Source: Paenibacillus sp. N3.4 (lineage in GTDB: Bacteria > Bacillota > Bacilli > Paenibacillales > NBRC-103111). Taken from it: a stretch of 64,000 bases of DNA. The position numbers were made by a program, and so were the translations under genes. The DNA lies in assembly GCF_008017805.1 (NCBI RefSeq), contig NZ_VRTT01000022.1, positions 30,877 through 94,876 on the forward strand, read 5' to 3'. Positions 36,588-47,007 of the stretch are shown piece by piece; the stretch's first letter is position 1, and every line of letters begins with the position of its first letter. Below the pieces are notes generated by a model. It ran no database searches and was not told the origin of the DNA. It was given only the letters and a program-made list of their open reading frames with translations.

Positions 36588-37634
36588 TCACAGAGTCGCT
36601 AGGTACTTCTCGATACCATCGGCGATGCTATCAGCAAGCTTCTGCTGATAGTCGGCTTCTGACATCAACTCGTCCTCTTCCGGATTGGTCATGAAGCCAA
36701 GCTCAACAAGTATCACAGGTACTTTGGACCAATTGAAGCCAGAGAGATCACTACGTGCTGATAGTCCTCGTCCGGCAGTTCCCGTTGTTCGCTTTAACTG
36801 CTCCAACATAAGAACTGCCGCCTTTTTGCTGTCGGCAGCAATCGGTTCGATTGAGGCGATAGCTGGGGATGGGTACAAGACGGAGAACCCTTTGGTCTTC
36901 GGGGAGCTGTCCCCGTCTGCATGAATACGCACGGTTAGCGCAGCTCCAGCTTCGTTCGACAGATCCGCACGCTGCTTGTTGCTAATATCCACGTCATGCG
37001 ATTCACGGGTCATCGCCACTTCAATGCCTCTTCGCACCAGCTCTTGTTTGATTAACAAGGATACTTCCAGATTAAGTACATATTCCGGTTTTTTCGTCAG
37101 CACGCCTACCGTACCGGAGCTCACTTTGGGCTTCGTCTCCTGCCCATCCGGGCCAACTTGCTCAGGCGCGTTGTTGCCCTTGCGCTGGTGTCCCGGATCC
37201 AGCATGACGAGTTTTCCTGTGTGAGGCACGGCAGCTTTTGGAGAAGCGGCATTCTCCATTTTCGGCTTCTCCAAAAGCTGGTTAATATTTTCCGCTATTA
37301 CTGGCTGAACAGCAGCGGAGTTGGTTATTGGGGCCGATTCCTTAGCTTCCATGTGCGTTTCAATATTTGTTTCCGTATTTCCCTTAGTTTTCGTAGCATT
37401 CGTAGGAAGCGGCGACGCCAATGTTGATTTCAACGTTCCCCCTTCACTTGGTGTTTCTAACGGTTCCGCTGCCGATATCTGTACATTTCTCGAAACCGTT
37501 GAAGAGGTATCCGCTTTGCTTGTAGGGACAACGATGCTCAAGCAGTACCAGCCAGCAGCGACCAACACGCAGCCTGTTAAAGCTACGATACTGATGTTTG
37601 CAAGCCTCATCTTCCGGTTTTTTGCAACTTTCAC
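36588..37634 (-). CDS. membrane-anchored N-acetylmuramoyl-L-alanine amidase (Amidase_3)
   Basis: The 348-residue protein starts at GTG 37634 with GGGGGAG six bases upstream (the open frame reaches 37673). It has a signal anchor (ANISIVALTGCVLVAAGWYC), a Ser/Thr/Glu-rich linker to residue 150, and a zinc-dependent amidase domain: VMLDPGHQ (zinc His), LEVSLLIKQELVRRG (with conserved Glu), VRIHADG (second His) and VPVILVELGFMTN (catalytic Glu). It cuts the amide bond between muramic acid and the stem peptide during wall turnover. The location outside the membrane is expected. No operon partner is visible. Confidence 0.9.
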   Translation of the reverse strand: MKVAKNRKMRLANISIVALTGCVLVAAGWYCLSIVVPTSKADTSSTVSRNVQISAAEPLETPSEGGTLKSTLASPLPTNATKTKGNTETNIETHMEAKESAPITNSAAVQPVIAENINQLLEKPKMENAASPKAAVPHTGKLVMLDPGHQRKGNNAPEQVGPDGQETKPKVSSGTVGVLTKKPEYVLNLEVSLLIKQELVRRGIEVAMTRESHDVDISNKQRADLSNEAGAALTVRIHADGDSSPKTKGFSVLYPSPAIASIEPIAADSKKAAVLMLEQLKRTTGTAGRGLSARSDLSGFNWSKVPVILVELGFMTNPEEDELMSEADYQQKLADSIADGIEKYLATL

Positions 37635-37791
37635 GCCGTTCTCCCCCATTATGATTTCAGATGTGAGCCTCACTTCGCAACCCTAGCGCAGAGTATGCCT
37701 AGAGATCACCTTACATTTCGTTACTCTGATGCATGAAACAAACATCATCTACCAAACATACCAATAAGGGAAAACAGAAGGAGGTCCTCAC

Positions 37792-37920
37792 ATGAACACT
37801 CTCTTAAGCTTCTTGTCACGCCATGCGCTATCGATTGTCTTAATTGCGGGTGTACTCATTGCCGTTTGGCTCATTTACAAAAATAAGGATAAACTGATCA
37901 GAGGCACCGATGACAAGTAA
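37792..37920 (+). CDS. 42-residue single-pass membrane peptide
   Basis: AGAAGGAGGTC precedes ATG 37792 by a standard distance. The peptide MNTLLSFLSRHALSIVLIAG continues with one hydrophobic helix and ends KDKLIRGTDDK, so it has one membrane segment with a charged cytoplasmic tail. It diverges from the amidase gene and converges on the chemotaxis receptor gene. Role unknown. The near-ideal ribosome binding site makes it likely real. Confidence 0.7.
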   Translation: MNTLLSFLSRHALSIVLIAGVLIAVWLIYKNKDKLIRGTDDK

Positions 37921-37940
37921 GGACATTAGTCGTAAGCAGC

Positions 37941-39986
37941 TTACACCTTAAATACTTTAACAACTTCTTGCAGCTCGTCCGCCATTTTGGATAACGATTG
38001 AGAAGCGGCGCTGACTTCTTCCATAGAAGCAAGCTGCTGCTCCGCAGCCGCGGCAATACTATGTGTGCTCTCCAGCGATTTGTCGGAAATCTCACAAATA
38101 TGCTCGACAACCTCGACCATCCGGTTCGCATCCGTTTGAATAACGCTTGCCGATTGGGACACTACTTTCACATGTCCGAAAACATCCTCCACCGCTTGCA
38201 GAATCGCCAGAAATGCCGCCTTCGCGTTTTCGCTCATTACAGTCCCGTCATTAACCGCTTGATTGCCTTTATTCATGGATTCCACAGCACTGTTAATTTC
38301 AGACTGAATGTCACCAACTAAGCTGCGGATGCGGTCAGCCGTTTGTGCGGACTGTTCGGCAAGCTTGCGTACTTCGGTAGCGACGACGGCGAAGCCCTTG
38401 CCGTGCTCACCGGCCCGTGCAGCTTCAATGGAAGCATTAAGCGCCAACAAATTCGTCTGGCTGGACAAAGAGGTAATGAACGTAATCATTTCACCGATTT
38501 CTCGTGATTTTCCGCTCAGTTCATTGACGATCATCGAAGACTGTTCCATATTACCATGAATGAGCTTCATTTGCTCCGTAACTTCACCTACAGCTTTATT
38601 CCCTTTTTCAGCTGTAACAGCCGTTTTTTCGGTCGAATCATTCACTTTTTGCACACCATCCACAATCGATAGAAGCTGGTTCGCAATCTCGGTAACAGTC
38701 TGTTTCGAGGTGTCATTCATATGACTTTGCTCATCGGCGCTTGCGGCCACCTGCTGAATGGCATCTGTAATCTGCTCTGTCGCTCGCGAAGTCTCCTCTG
38801 AACTTGCCGATAATTGCTCGGACATGGAAGCAACTGTGTGCGTATGCATCGAAATAGCCCCCAGCATCGAGCGCAGTCTCTCCATCATCTCATTGAAGGA
38901 ATGACCCATCTGTCCTAATTCATCACTCGTTTTTACTTCCATATGATGGGTTAAATCACCATCCGCAATATGACCCGCTATATTTTTGACTTTGCGTATT
39001 TCAACGACGAGGTATCGGCTGAATAAAATAATGGTCAGAACCATGATCATAACCGCGATGAAACCGCCAATGCTCAAGGACATCACAAGCTTGTTCACCG
39101 GCTCTTGCAGTTCTTTGTCCGGCATCACAAGCGCTAAGGTCCAACCCGTTTCCGGTATTTTTTGATAATAAATATGGTTAGCTCCATTGTCATCTGTGAT
39201 CGTTGACTGTCCATTATTTTGAGAAAGAAGTGTCGATGCCAGCCCACTTAATGATGAGTTCGGGTCCTTATTCATATTCACCTTCATAACCTTGGACTTG
39301 TCAGGTGTTGCCAAATAATTCCCCTTGGTGTCAACCATGAACGCCCATCCCGTGTTGCCTACCTTCGTTTCTTCGATGAGCTTCTGCAACCTAGCCAAGT
39401 TAAAGTCTGAAGTTATTACGGCAAGGAGCTGCTTTTTCTGATCATAGACGGGAACACTTGTCGTAACCATCGTCACTTTGGTCGGTTCGTCATAGTAAGG
39501 ATCGGTATATGTATACGATTGTTTCAAGTTCTGGCCGGCTTTGTACCAATCCTTATTCGGGTAATCGTAAGCGGGATCGTTGTAATCAGCTGTCAGCTTG
39601 ACCGTGTCTCCCTCACGAAAAGCGTATGTCGAGACATACTTCGTTTTGGCATTGTACTTGAACGGTTCAAAAAAAATACCAAGGCCAAAGGTATCTTCAC
39701 TCGTGACCAAGTCATTGCTAATCATTTTATTATAATTATCCAACGTCAGCTGGGTCGGGGCAAACTCCACGGTTCTAGCCAACACTTCTCCTACTTTTCG
39801 GTGCGCAACCATCTTGCCATTAATCGTACTGGTCACACTATCCAACTGCTGCTGCATCTTAAACCCGATCTCAGTATTAATTAATCCTTTACTGTACCCG
39901 TACGAGAACACCACAATCGCAACTAGTGTTACAACAATGAGAGGAACAAGCAACAGCATAAATTTACTTTGAATACTTTTCAGCAT
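37941..39986 (-). CDS. methyl-accepting chemotaxis protein with extracellular dCache sensor
   Basis: The start is placed at ATG 39984-39986 with GGAGGAGAG seven bases upstream; upstream in-frame Met codons have none. The 681-residue protein has TM1 ([20 protein letters not shown]), a large extracellular dCache-like sensor ([23 protein letters not shown] and [18 protein letters not shown]), TM2 near residue 300, HAMP ([17 protein letters not shown]) and a signalling domain with the hairpin [20 protein letters not shown]. It would signal to CheA/CheW, which are not in this window. The ligand cannot be predicted; dCache domains often bind amino acids or organic acids. Confidence 0.92.
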   Translation of the reverse strand: MLKSIQSKFMLLLVPLIVVTLVAIVVFSYGYSKGLINTEIGFKMQQQLDSVTSTINGKMVAHRKVGEVLARTVEFAPTQLTLDNYNKMISNDLVTSEDTFGLGIFFEPFKYNAKTKYVSTYAFREGDTVKLTADYNDPAYDYPNKDWYKAGQNLKQSYTYTDPYYDEPTKVTMVTTSVPVYDQKKQLLAVITSDFNLARLQKLIEETKVGNTGWAFMVDTKGNYLATPDKSKVMKVNMNKDPNSSLSGLASTLLSQNNGQSTITDDNGANHIYYQKIPETGWTLALVMPDKELQEPVNKLVMSLSIGGFIAVMIMVLTIILFSRYLVVEIRKVKNIAGHIADGDLTHHMEVKTSDELGQMGHSFNEMMERLRSMLGAISMHTHTVASMSEQLSASSEETSRATEQITDAIQQVAASADEQSHMNDTSKQTVTEIANQLLSIVDGVQKVNDSTEKTAVTAEKGNKAVGEVTEQMKLIHGNMEQSSMIVNELSGKSREIGEMITFITSLSSQTNLLALNASIEAARAGEHGKGFAVVATEVRKLAEQSAQTADRIRSLVGDIQSEINSAVESMNKGNQAVNDGTVMSENAKAAFLAILQAVEDVFGHVKVVSQSASVIQTDANRMVEVVEHICEISDKSLESTHSIAAAAEQQLASMEEVSAASQSLSKMADELQEVVKVFKV

Positions 39987-40113
39987 AGTCGGTCTCTCCT
40001 CCATTTTCCCCTCAATATATGACCTCCTATATTCGTTCGATATTCGGCAAGAACCTCTAATTTTCGACATTACAATAAAGATACTATAGTCAGGAAAGTC
40101 TTTACGGGTCTAG

Positions 40114-40620
40114 CTGTAAGCACGATTTTCAATGCTGTAAAGGCACGTTTACTATTACCGACGGCTGTAACTGGGGAAAACTGCTTTATCGTTTCTAACA
40201 CGCCGCAATCGCGAGGCCATTTCCATATGAACTCTAACATTCAGACGAGAAAAACCGCCAGAAAGTCCTGACGATCCTATCTGTAAGCACGGTTTTCAGT
40301 GTTAAAGAGTAGTTATTGCTTGGACTGACTGCTGTAACACTGAAAAACAGTGTTACAATTCCAAATATGTCACTTTTGATCTACTTGTCTACCTGTAAGC
40401 ACGATTTTCAGCGTTATAGAGCAGTTATTGCTCTGACTGACTGCTGTAACACTAAAAAACAGTGTTACAATTCCAAATATGTCACTTTTGATCTACTTTT
40501 CTATCTGTAAGCACGGTTTTCAGCGTTAAAGTGGAGCTGCTGCTCTGACTGACTGCTGGAACACTGAAAAACAGTGTTATCTTGCTAGACATACCGTTTG
40601 CGGAGCCATTTCCGTGTCGG
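40114..40620. repeat. 112-bp tandem intergenic repeat, about four units
   Basis: Units beginning CTGTAAGCACGRTTTTCAG occur at 40114, 40281, 40393 and 40505; the last three are exactly 112 bases apart and highly similar, the first is longer and diverged. Each contains a hairpin TAACACTGAAAAACAGTGTTA. The same family, with the same 112-base period, is found at 63779-64000. Confidence 0.85.
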
Positions 40621-40716
40621 ACTCTTCGTATGTCATGACATCCTTCACAGACTTAGCGTGTAAACCCGTTCCATGGCGCGCTAATTTGGGTACTTCCTTG
40701 AGAGCATTCGGCCTAA

Positions 40717-40757
40717 TATAAAAAAACACAGCCTCTGTTATAAAAATAGGCTGTGTC
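40717..40757 (-). terminator. terminator of the pur operon
   Basis: On the minus strand ACACAGCCT pairs with AGGCTGTGT, followed by TTTTTTTATATTAG, just beyond purD. Confidence 0.85.
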
Positions 40758-40774
40758 TCTGTGCTTTCATCCTG

Positions 40775-42034
40775 CTATTTCAAAGCTTTCATCGCAATAT
40801 CCGTCCGGTAATGCTTCCCGTCAAAATGAATCCGATCCGCATCCGCGTAAGCTTTCTGCCGCGCCTCAATAATATCTTTGCCTAAGCCGGTTATGCCCAG
40901 CACGCGTCCGCCATTGGTCACGATTTGACCATTTTCAACCGCTGTTCCTGCATGGAACACAAGCGAGTCCTGTACTTGATCCAGCCCTGTGATGGGTAAG
41001 CCTTTCGGGTATGGACCCGGGTAACCCGGTGAAGCCACAATAACACAAACCGCTGCTTCGTCGCTCCACTCAATCGGCTGCTCAGCTAGCGTTCCGTTGT
41101 TGATCGCAAGGAAAATGTCGAGCAAATCTGTTTTCAATCGCGGCAAAATAACCTGCGTCTCTGGATCACCGAAACGAGCATTAAACTCAATCGTCTTCAC
41201 ACCGTTAGGGGTCAAAATCAATCCCGCATACAACACGCCTTTGAACGGACGGCCTTCCTTTACCATCGCATCTGCCGTTGGCTGAACGATGTTCACTAAC
41301 GCTTCTTGAACGATAGATTCAGGAATGTGCGGAAGCGGTGAATAGGTACCCATACCGCCGGTATTCGGGCCTTTATCGTTATCATACACAGGCTTATGAT
41401 CCTGCGAAGGCACCATCAAGCGCACAGTCGAACCATCAACAAAAGCGAGTAGAGACATCTCTTGCCCCGTCAAAAACTCTTCGATGACCACGCTGGCGCC
41501 GGATGCTCCGAACACTTGCCCAACCATGATATCCTTCAGCGCGGCTTCCGCTTCTTCCATCGTTTGAGCAACGGTAACGCCTTTACCTGCGGCCAAGCCA
41601 TCGGCTTTAATGACAATCGGTGCAGATTGGCTGCGCAAGTAAGCAAGCGCTGGCTCGTACGCATCGAAGGATTCGTAAGCGGCCGTCGGAATGCTGTACT
41701 TCTTCAGCAATTCCTTCATGAACACCTTGCTGCCTTCAATAATCGCTGCGTTGGCGCGCGGTCCGAAAGCCTCAATGCCTTTGGATTCCAGATGGTCAAC
41801 CAATCCTGCCGCTAACGGATCATCAGGCGCTACCATGACCAGATCAATCGCCTGTTCCTTCGCAAACGTGCTGATTTCCTCGAATTGCAGTTCCGTAATA
41901 GGCACACATTCAGCTAAACCCGCAATGCCGCCGTTCCCCGGTGCACAGAACAACTTGCTGACCTTAAGGCTCTTGCTCAAAGCCCAAACAATGGCATGCT
42001 CACGCCCGCCTCGTCCAATAACTAATACACGCAT
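40775..42034 (-). CDS. purD: phosphoribosylamine--glycine ligase PurD
   Basis: The 419-residue enzyme joins glycine to 5-phosphoribosylamine with ATP, the second step of purine synthesis. The start ATG at 42032-42034 gives MRVLVIGRGGREHAIVWAL, the typical opening, with GAGAGGGGT upstream. ATP-grasp features are visible: VIKADGLAAGKGVTVA, VVIEEFLTGQEMSLLAFVDG and FNARFGDPETQVILPRL. It is the last gene of the operon, 70 bases after purH. Confidence 0.97.
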   Translation of the reverse strand: MRVLVIGRGGREHAIVWALSKSLKVSKLFCAPGNGGIAGLAECVPITELQFEEISTFAKEQAIDLVMVAPDDPLAAGLVDHLESKGIEAFGPRANAAIIEGSKVFMKELLKKYSIPTAAYESFDAYEPALAYLRSQSAPIVIKADGLAAGKGVTVAQTMEEAEAALKDIMVGQVFGASGASVVIEEFLTGQEMSLLAFVDGSTVRLMVPSQDHKPVYDNDKGPNTGGMGTYSPLPHIPESIVQEALVNIVQPTADAMVKEGRPFKGVLYAGLILTPNGVKTIEFNARFGDPETQVILPRLKTDLLDIFLAINNGTLAEQPIEWSDEAAVCVIVASPGYPGPYPKGLPITGLDQVQDSLVFHAGTAVENGQIVTNGGRVLGITGLGKDIIEARQKAYADADRIHFDGKHYRTDIAMKALK

Positions 42035-42103
42035 TGCTAGATAACCCCTCTCATGGGGAATGCCCACGGTCGCAAAAAATGATCGTGAGCATTCTCAGTT
42101 GTT

Positions 42104-43651
42104 TTAATGTTTAAAGTGACGAACGCCTGTCATCACCATGGCAATGCCTTGTTCGTTCGCTACGCGAATGGACTCTTCATCCTTAATGGAGCCGCCTGGT
42201 TGGATCACCGCTGTGATTCCTGCCTTAGCCGCCATTTCAAGCGAGTCGCCCATCGGGAAGAAGGCATCGGACGAAAGAACGGAGCCTTTCGCTTTATCGC
42301 CTGCTTGCTCAATCGCGATTTTTGCTGCACCCACGCGGTTCATTTGACCGGCACCAACGCCAACTGTCATATCGTCTGCCACAAGAACGATGGCATTAGA
42401 TTTAACGTGCTTAACTACTTTCCATGCGAAAAGCAATTGCTTCATTTCTTCTTCCGTCGGCTGACGCTCGGAAACAACCTTCAAATCAGCTTCTGTTAAC
42501 TGATAAGCGTCGCTGTCCTGAACGAGCATGCCGCCTTCAACAGTTGTCACCACTGGCTCTGCTTTGCGTCCGGCCACTGTATCTAAGCCGCTTACTTTGA
42601 GCAAGCGAATGTTTTTCTTTTTGGAAAGGATTTCGAGAGCTTCCGGTGTAAAGTCCGGCGCAATCACGATTTCCAGGAAAATCTCATGCAGCAGTTGAGC
42701 CGTTGCGCCATCAACCGCGCGATTCGCAGCGACGATGCCACCAAAGATGGAAGTCGGGTCAGCGGCATACGCTTTTTGATAGGCTTCCAGCACATTCGAA
42801 CCGATACCTACGCCGCAAGGATTCATGTGCTTCACGGCTACAACGGCAGGCTCGCTGAACTCCTTCACGATCTGCAGCGCTGTATTCGCATCATTAATAT
42901 TATTGTAGGATAATTCTTTACCATGTAACTGTTCAGCTGTCGTAATGTTGCCTGCAGCCGCATTCGGTTTCCGATAGAAAGCCGCGCTCTGATGCGGGTT
43001 CTCTCCGTAGCGAAGCTCCTGCATTTTCTCATAAGTAACGGTATAACGCTCTGGGTAAGGCTCGCCTTGCAGCTTGGACAAGTAATCAGCAATCAAAGCA
43101 TCGTAAGAACCCGTGTGGCGGAATACTTTCGCAGCCAGACGTTTGCGCGTCTCCAGGGTCGTATCTCCACTCTCTTGCACCTCTTCCAACACCTGAGCAT
43201 AGTCAGCGGCATCTACAACAACAGATACGAAAGCGTGGTTTTTCGCTGCGGAACGAAGCATCGTAGGTCCACCGATATCGATGTTCTCAATCGCTTCTTC
43301 GTAAGTCACATCAGGCTTCGCAATCGCTTGAGCAAAAGGATACAAGTTCACGACAACCAGATCGATATAGTCAAGCTCCAGCTTCTTCATGCTCGCTTGA
43401 TGTTCTTCGTTGTCACGAACCGCCAATAATCCGGCGTGAACGGCTGGATGAAGCGTTTTAACACGGCCATCCATGATTTCAGGAAATCCTGTCACTTCGG
43501 AAATGCCGATTACCGGAACCCCTTTATCCTTCAGTAAACTTTGCGTACCGCCTGTAGAAATGATCTCAACGCCCAGCTTCGCCAGCTCGCTTGCGAATTC
43601 AACGATGCCCGTTTTGTCGGACACGCTGATCAATGCTCTTTTGATTGCCAC
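42104..43651 (-). CDS. purH: bifunctional AICAR transformylase/IMP cyclohydrolase PurH
   Basis: The 515-residue enzyme catalyses the last two steps to IMP. The N-terminal cyclohydrolase starts [19 protein letters not shown] and has [13 protein letters not shown]; the transformylase half has [16 protein letters not shown] and the catalytic region [14 protein letters not shown] and [15 protein letters not shown]. The start is GTG 43651 with GGGAGG eight bases upstream. It lies between purN and purD, as in B. subtilis. Confidence 0.97.
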   Translation of the reverse strand: MAIKRALISVSDKTGIVEFASELAKLGVEIISTGGTQSLLKDKGVPVIGISEVTGFPEIMDGRVKTLHPAVHAGLLAVRDNEEHQASMKKLELDYIDLVVVNLYPFAQAIAKPDVTYEEAIENIDIGGPTMLRSAAKNHAFVSVVVDAADYAQVLEEVQESGDTTLETRKRLAAKVFRHTGSYDALIADYLSKLQGEPYPERYTVTYEKMQELRYGENPHQSAAFYRKPNAAAGNITTAEQLHGKELSYNNINDANTALQIVKEFSEPAVVAVKHMNPCGVGIGSNVLEAYQKAYAADPTSIFGGIVAANRAVDGATAQLLHEIFLEIVIAPDFTPEALEILSKKKNIRLLKVSGLDTVAGRKAEPVVTTVEGGMLVQDSDAYQLTEADLKVVSERQPTEEEMKQLLFAWKVVKHVKSNAIVLVADDMTVGVGAGQMNRVGAAKIAIEQAGDKAKGSVLSSDAFFPMGDSLEMAAKAGITAVIQPGGSIKDEESIRVANEQGIAMVMTGVRHFKH

Positions 43652-43713
43652 TATGCTTCCTCCCAGAAATTGATTTTTGTATGTAAAATGATGGTTTGTA
43701 TTGAAAAATACGC

Positions 43714-44325
43714 CTACAGCCGCACGCCAACCCTACGGCCGTCCAAGGTCACGCGACCCTCGCGCAACCAGCGAATAACCTGCGGCAGCAGCACGTGCTC
43801 AGCGGCATGGATGCGCTCCGTCAGCGAATCCGCTGTCTCGTGCTCGTGGATCTCCACTGCGCGCTGCGCGATGATGGGACCAGAATCCAGCCCGCCGTCA
43901 ACGAAATGCACAGTCACGCCCGTTTGCTTCACGCCGTATTCAACGGCTTGCTCAATCGCGCGGACACCGGGAAAGGACGGCAGCAGTGAAGGATGAATGT
44001 TGATCATACGTCCATAGAACGGCACAACCAGCACATTCGTAATAATCCGCATGTAACCTGCCATAACGATCAGGTCAATCTGCCGATCCTGCAGCTCTTT
44101 AAGAATAAGCGTCTCATAAGCCTCGCGATTCGCGTACTCCTTCGGTTTAAACGCGAATACAGGAACCTTCGCTTCTTTCGCGCGTTCAACAACGAACGCC
44201 GAAGGACGGTCACAGACAAGAAGCTCGATGCTGACATCAAGCTTCCCCTTCTGCACTTGATCCACGATGGCCTGAAAATTCGAACCGCTGCCCGAAGCAA
44301 AAACCGCAATTCGATAAGGTTGCAT
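43714..44325 (-). CDS. purN: phosphoribosylglycinamide formyltransferase PurN
   Basis: The 203-residue folate-dependent enzyme transfers a formyl group to GAR. Motifs include [15 protein letters not shown], the catalytic [16 protein letters not shown] with [13 protein letters not shown] (Asn, His), and [16 protein letters not shown] (Asp). The ATG overlaps the purM stop (TAATG), so translation is coupled. Length is normal. Confidence 0.97.
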   Translation of the reverse strand: MQPYRIAVFASGSGSNFQAIVDQVQKGKLDVSIELLVCDRPSAFVVERAKEAKVPVFAFKPKEYANREAYETLILKELQDRQIDLIVMAGYMRIITNVLVVPFYGRMINIHPSLLPSFPGVRAIEQAVEYGVKQTGVTVHFVDGGLDSGPIIAQRAVEIHEHETADSLTERIHAAEHVLLPQVIRWLREGRVTLDGRRVGVRL

Positions 44326-45365
44326 TAAACCTCAGCTCCTTGGAACGTAACTACACGCTCGCCTTCTGTAACAACACCCAAACGGTAAGCTTTCTCGCCT
44401 TGCGCTTCAGCTGCTGCAATAGCTTTCTCTGCATCATCCGCTGCTACGATAACCACCATACCAATCCCCATGTTGAACGTACGGAACATATCATTGTTTG
44501 TAATGCCGCCTTCACGCTGCATCAGAGCAAAAATCGGCAGAATCGGCCATGAGCCGTACTGGATTTGGGCGTTTACGCCTTCAGGCAGAACACGCGGAAT
44601 ATTTTCGATAAACCCGCCGCCAGTAATATGAGCCATCCCTTTGATCGCTACGTCCTCCAGCATCGCCAAAACCGGCTTCACATACAGCTTTGTTGGCTCT
44701 AGCAGCACGTTGCCCAGCTTGTCGCCCAATTCCTCAACATGCCCTTGAAGCGTATATCCTTTATCCTCCAGCAAAAGCTTGCGCACAAGAGAGAATCCGT
44801 TACTGTGCACGCCGCTCGAAGCCAGACCCAAAACTACGTCTCCGGGACAGATCGTTGTACCGTCAATGATTTTTTTCTTGTCTACGATCCCTACGGTAAA
44901 ACCAGCGATGTCATACTCCCCCGAGGCATACATCCCTGGCATTTCCGCCGTTTCACCACCGATTAGCGCGCAGCCGGACTGCGAGCAGCCGTCAGCTATC
45001 CCTTTAACGATAGCTTCAATTTTCTCTGGAACCACTTTGTCACAAGCCAGATAGTCGAGGAAAAAGAGCGGCTCCGCGCCTTGAACAATAATATCGTTCA
45101 CGCACATGGCAACCGCATCGATGCCAATCGTATCATGCTTATCCATTGCAAAAGCGATCTTCAGCTTCGTGCCCACGCCGTCCGTACCAGATACGAGTAC
45201 AGGCTCCTCGTACTTGTCTTTGTTCAAGCTGAACAGCCCGCCGAAGCCACCGAGGTCAGTTAACACTTCAGGACGGAATGTCCGTTTGACGTGTTTTTTC
45301 ATCCGTTCTACTGCTTCGTTCCCTGCCGCGATATCGACTCCGGCTTTTTTGTAAGCATCCGACAC
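44325..45365 (-). CDS. purM: phosphoribosylformylglycinamidine cyclo-ligase PurM
   Basis: The 346-residue AIR synthetase closes the imidazole ring using ATP. Visible motifs: [53 protein letters not shown] and [16 protein letters not shown]. The start is GTG 45365 with AAGGAGTG upstream. It overlaps purN by one base and follows purF after 109 bases. Confidence 0.97.
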   Translation of the reverse strand: MSDAYKKAGVDIAAGNEAVERMKKHVKRTFRPEVLTDLGGFGGLFSLNKDKYEEPVLVSGTDGVGTKLKIAFAMDKHDTIGIDAVAMCVNDIIVQGAEPLFFLDYLACDKVVPEKIEAIVKGIADGCSQSGCALIGGETAEMPGMYASGEYDIAGFTVGIVDKKKIIDGTTICPGDVVLGLASSGVHSNGFSLVRKLLLEDKGYTLQGHVEELGDKLGNVLLEPTKLYVKPVLAMLEDVAIKGMAHITGGGFIENIPRVLPEGVNAQIQYGSWPILPIFALMQREGGITNNDMFRTFNMGIGMVVIVAADDAEKAIAAAEAQGEKAYRLGVVTEGERVVTFQGAEV

Positions 45366-45474
45366 TTCGCAATCACTCCTTAGTTATGTCTATGTATCGG
45401 GAGGTCTTTCGCGATTGCGTTAGACCAACCCGTTGTTTATTCCACTATTTAACACTTCATTCGTTATTAACCAT

Positions 45475-47007
45475 TTAATCGCAAGCACAACCAACCTTCG
45501 TTACATCTACAATCTCTGTCGGATAGCTGTTATCGAAGCAAGCCGTACAGTAGCCGCTCTTTGCGCCTGCTGAGCCTTGACCGATGGATTCCAACAATCC
45601 TTCCTTGGTCAGAAAATGCAGCGAATCGGCATTGATTGCCTTGCGAATTTCTTCAATCGAATTCATCGCTGCAATCAGCTCTTTGCGATCCGGCGTATCA
45701 ATCCCATAGTAACAAGGGTTCATAAACGGCGGCGAAGAGATTCGCACGTGAACTTCGGTAGCCCCCGCTTCACGCAGCAGGTTGACGATCCGCAGGGACG
45801 TCGTTCCGCGAACGATGGAATCATCGATCATCACAACGCGCTTGCCTTCAACGACTTTACGTACCGCGCTCAGCTTCATTTTGACCCCTTGCTCACGAAG
45901 CTCCTGGCTTGGAATAATGAACGTGCGACCCGTATAGCGGTTCTTGATCAGACCCAGCTCATAAGGAATACCCGTCTGTTCGGCAAAGCCAATAGCTGCG
46001 GAAATACTGGAGTCCGGTACACCCGTTACCACATCAGCGTCCACGAAAGCTTCCATCGCCAGCTTCTTACCCATCCGCTTGCGTGCGGAGTGGATGTTCA
46101 CGGTATCAATATCGCTGTCCGGACGCGCGAAGTAAATATACTCCATCGCACAGATGGCACGGTTGCTGCTCTCGGCGAAACGATCCTCATGGAATCCGTC
46201 ACGGTCAAGCACAATAAGCTCGCCCGGCTGCACATCGCGGAAATACGTCGCGCCCACGGCGTCGAACGCACAGGACTCGGAAGCGAACAAGTAGGCATCC
46301 CCGAGACGTCCGATCATAAACGGACGAAGTCCGTTCGGATCGACCGCAGCGATCATTTTATCCTTGGTGATGATCAAAAAGGCAAAACCGCCGATGACTT
46401 GGGTAAGCGCATCTTTAACCGCATCCACGATATCGTCATGCTCGGAACGCGCAATTAAATGCGCAAGAACTTCCGTATCGCTGGTCGTTTGGAAAATCGA
46501 ACCTTTACGCTCCAAATCACGCTTGATGATGTTGGCGTTATCCAGGTTCCCGTTCGTGGCAATCGCAAGGTCGCCCTCACGGTATTTGAACACGAGCGGC
46601 TGTGCATTCGCCAGCTTGCTTTCGCCTGCTGTGGAGTAGCGCACATGCGCAATAGCTGTTGAACCTATCAGAGGACTGAGATTTTCATTCGTGAATACCT
46701 CTTTCGCCAAACCCATACCGCGGTAATAGTTAAACTTCCCATCTTCTACCGTACAAATGCCGGCACTTTCCTGTCCACGATGCTGAAGAGCATGGAGCCC
46801 GTAATAGCAAAGTGAGGAAGCCTCGTGATGACCAAACACCCCGAAGACCCCGCACTCCTCATTCAGCTTATCAAACAATCCGCCTTGGCCGCCTACACCC
46901 TCGTTGAAGTATTCTCCTGTCCAAAGCTCGTGCTGTTTATCCCCCAGCTCTACAAGCGGAGCAGCAGGAAGCTTTAGGGCCTTAGATTGTTTCACGCCAT
47001 TAGACAT
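45475..47007 (-). CDS. purF: amidophosphoribosyltransferase PurF
   Basis: The 510-residue enzyme makes phosphoribosylamine from PRPP and glutamine, the committed step. A propeptide-like N-terminus of about 50 residues precedes the catalytic Cys in EECGVFGVFGHHEAS. Further motifs: LHALQHRGQESAGI, the PRPP loop VVMIDDSIVRGTTS, and cluster cysteines in CYYGIDTP and GYCTACFD for a [4Fe-4S] form, as in B. subtilis. The N-terminal extension is longer than in Bacillus. The ATG overlaps the end of purL by 16 bases. Confidence 0.97.
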   Translation of the reverse strand: MSNGVKQSKALKLPAAPLVELGDKQHELWTGEYFNEGVGGQGGLFDKLNEECGVFGVFGHHEASSLCYYGLHALQHRGQESAGICTVEDGKFNYYRGMGLAKEVFTNENLSPLIGSTAIAHVRYSTAGESKLANAQPLVFKYREGDLAIATNGNLDNANIIKRDLERKGSIFQTTSDTEVLAHLIARSEHDDIVDAVKDALTQVIGGFAFLIITKDKMIAAVDPNGLRPFMIGRLGDAYLFASESCAFDAVGATYFRDVQPGELIVLDRDGFHEDRFAESSNRAICAMEYIYFARPDSDIDTVNIHSARKRMGKKLAMEAFVDADVVTGVPDSSISAAIGFAEQTGIPYELGLIKNRYTGRTFIIPSQELREQGVKMKLSAVRKVVEGKRVVMIDDSIVRGTTSLRIVNLLREAGATEVHVRISSPPFMNPCYYGIDTPDRKELIAAMNSIEEIRKAINADSLHFLTKEGLLESIGQGSAGAKSGYCTACFDNSYPTEIVDVTKVGCACD

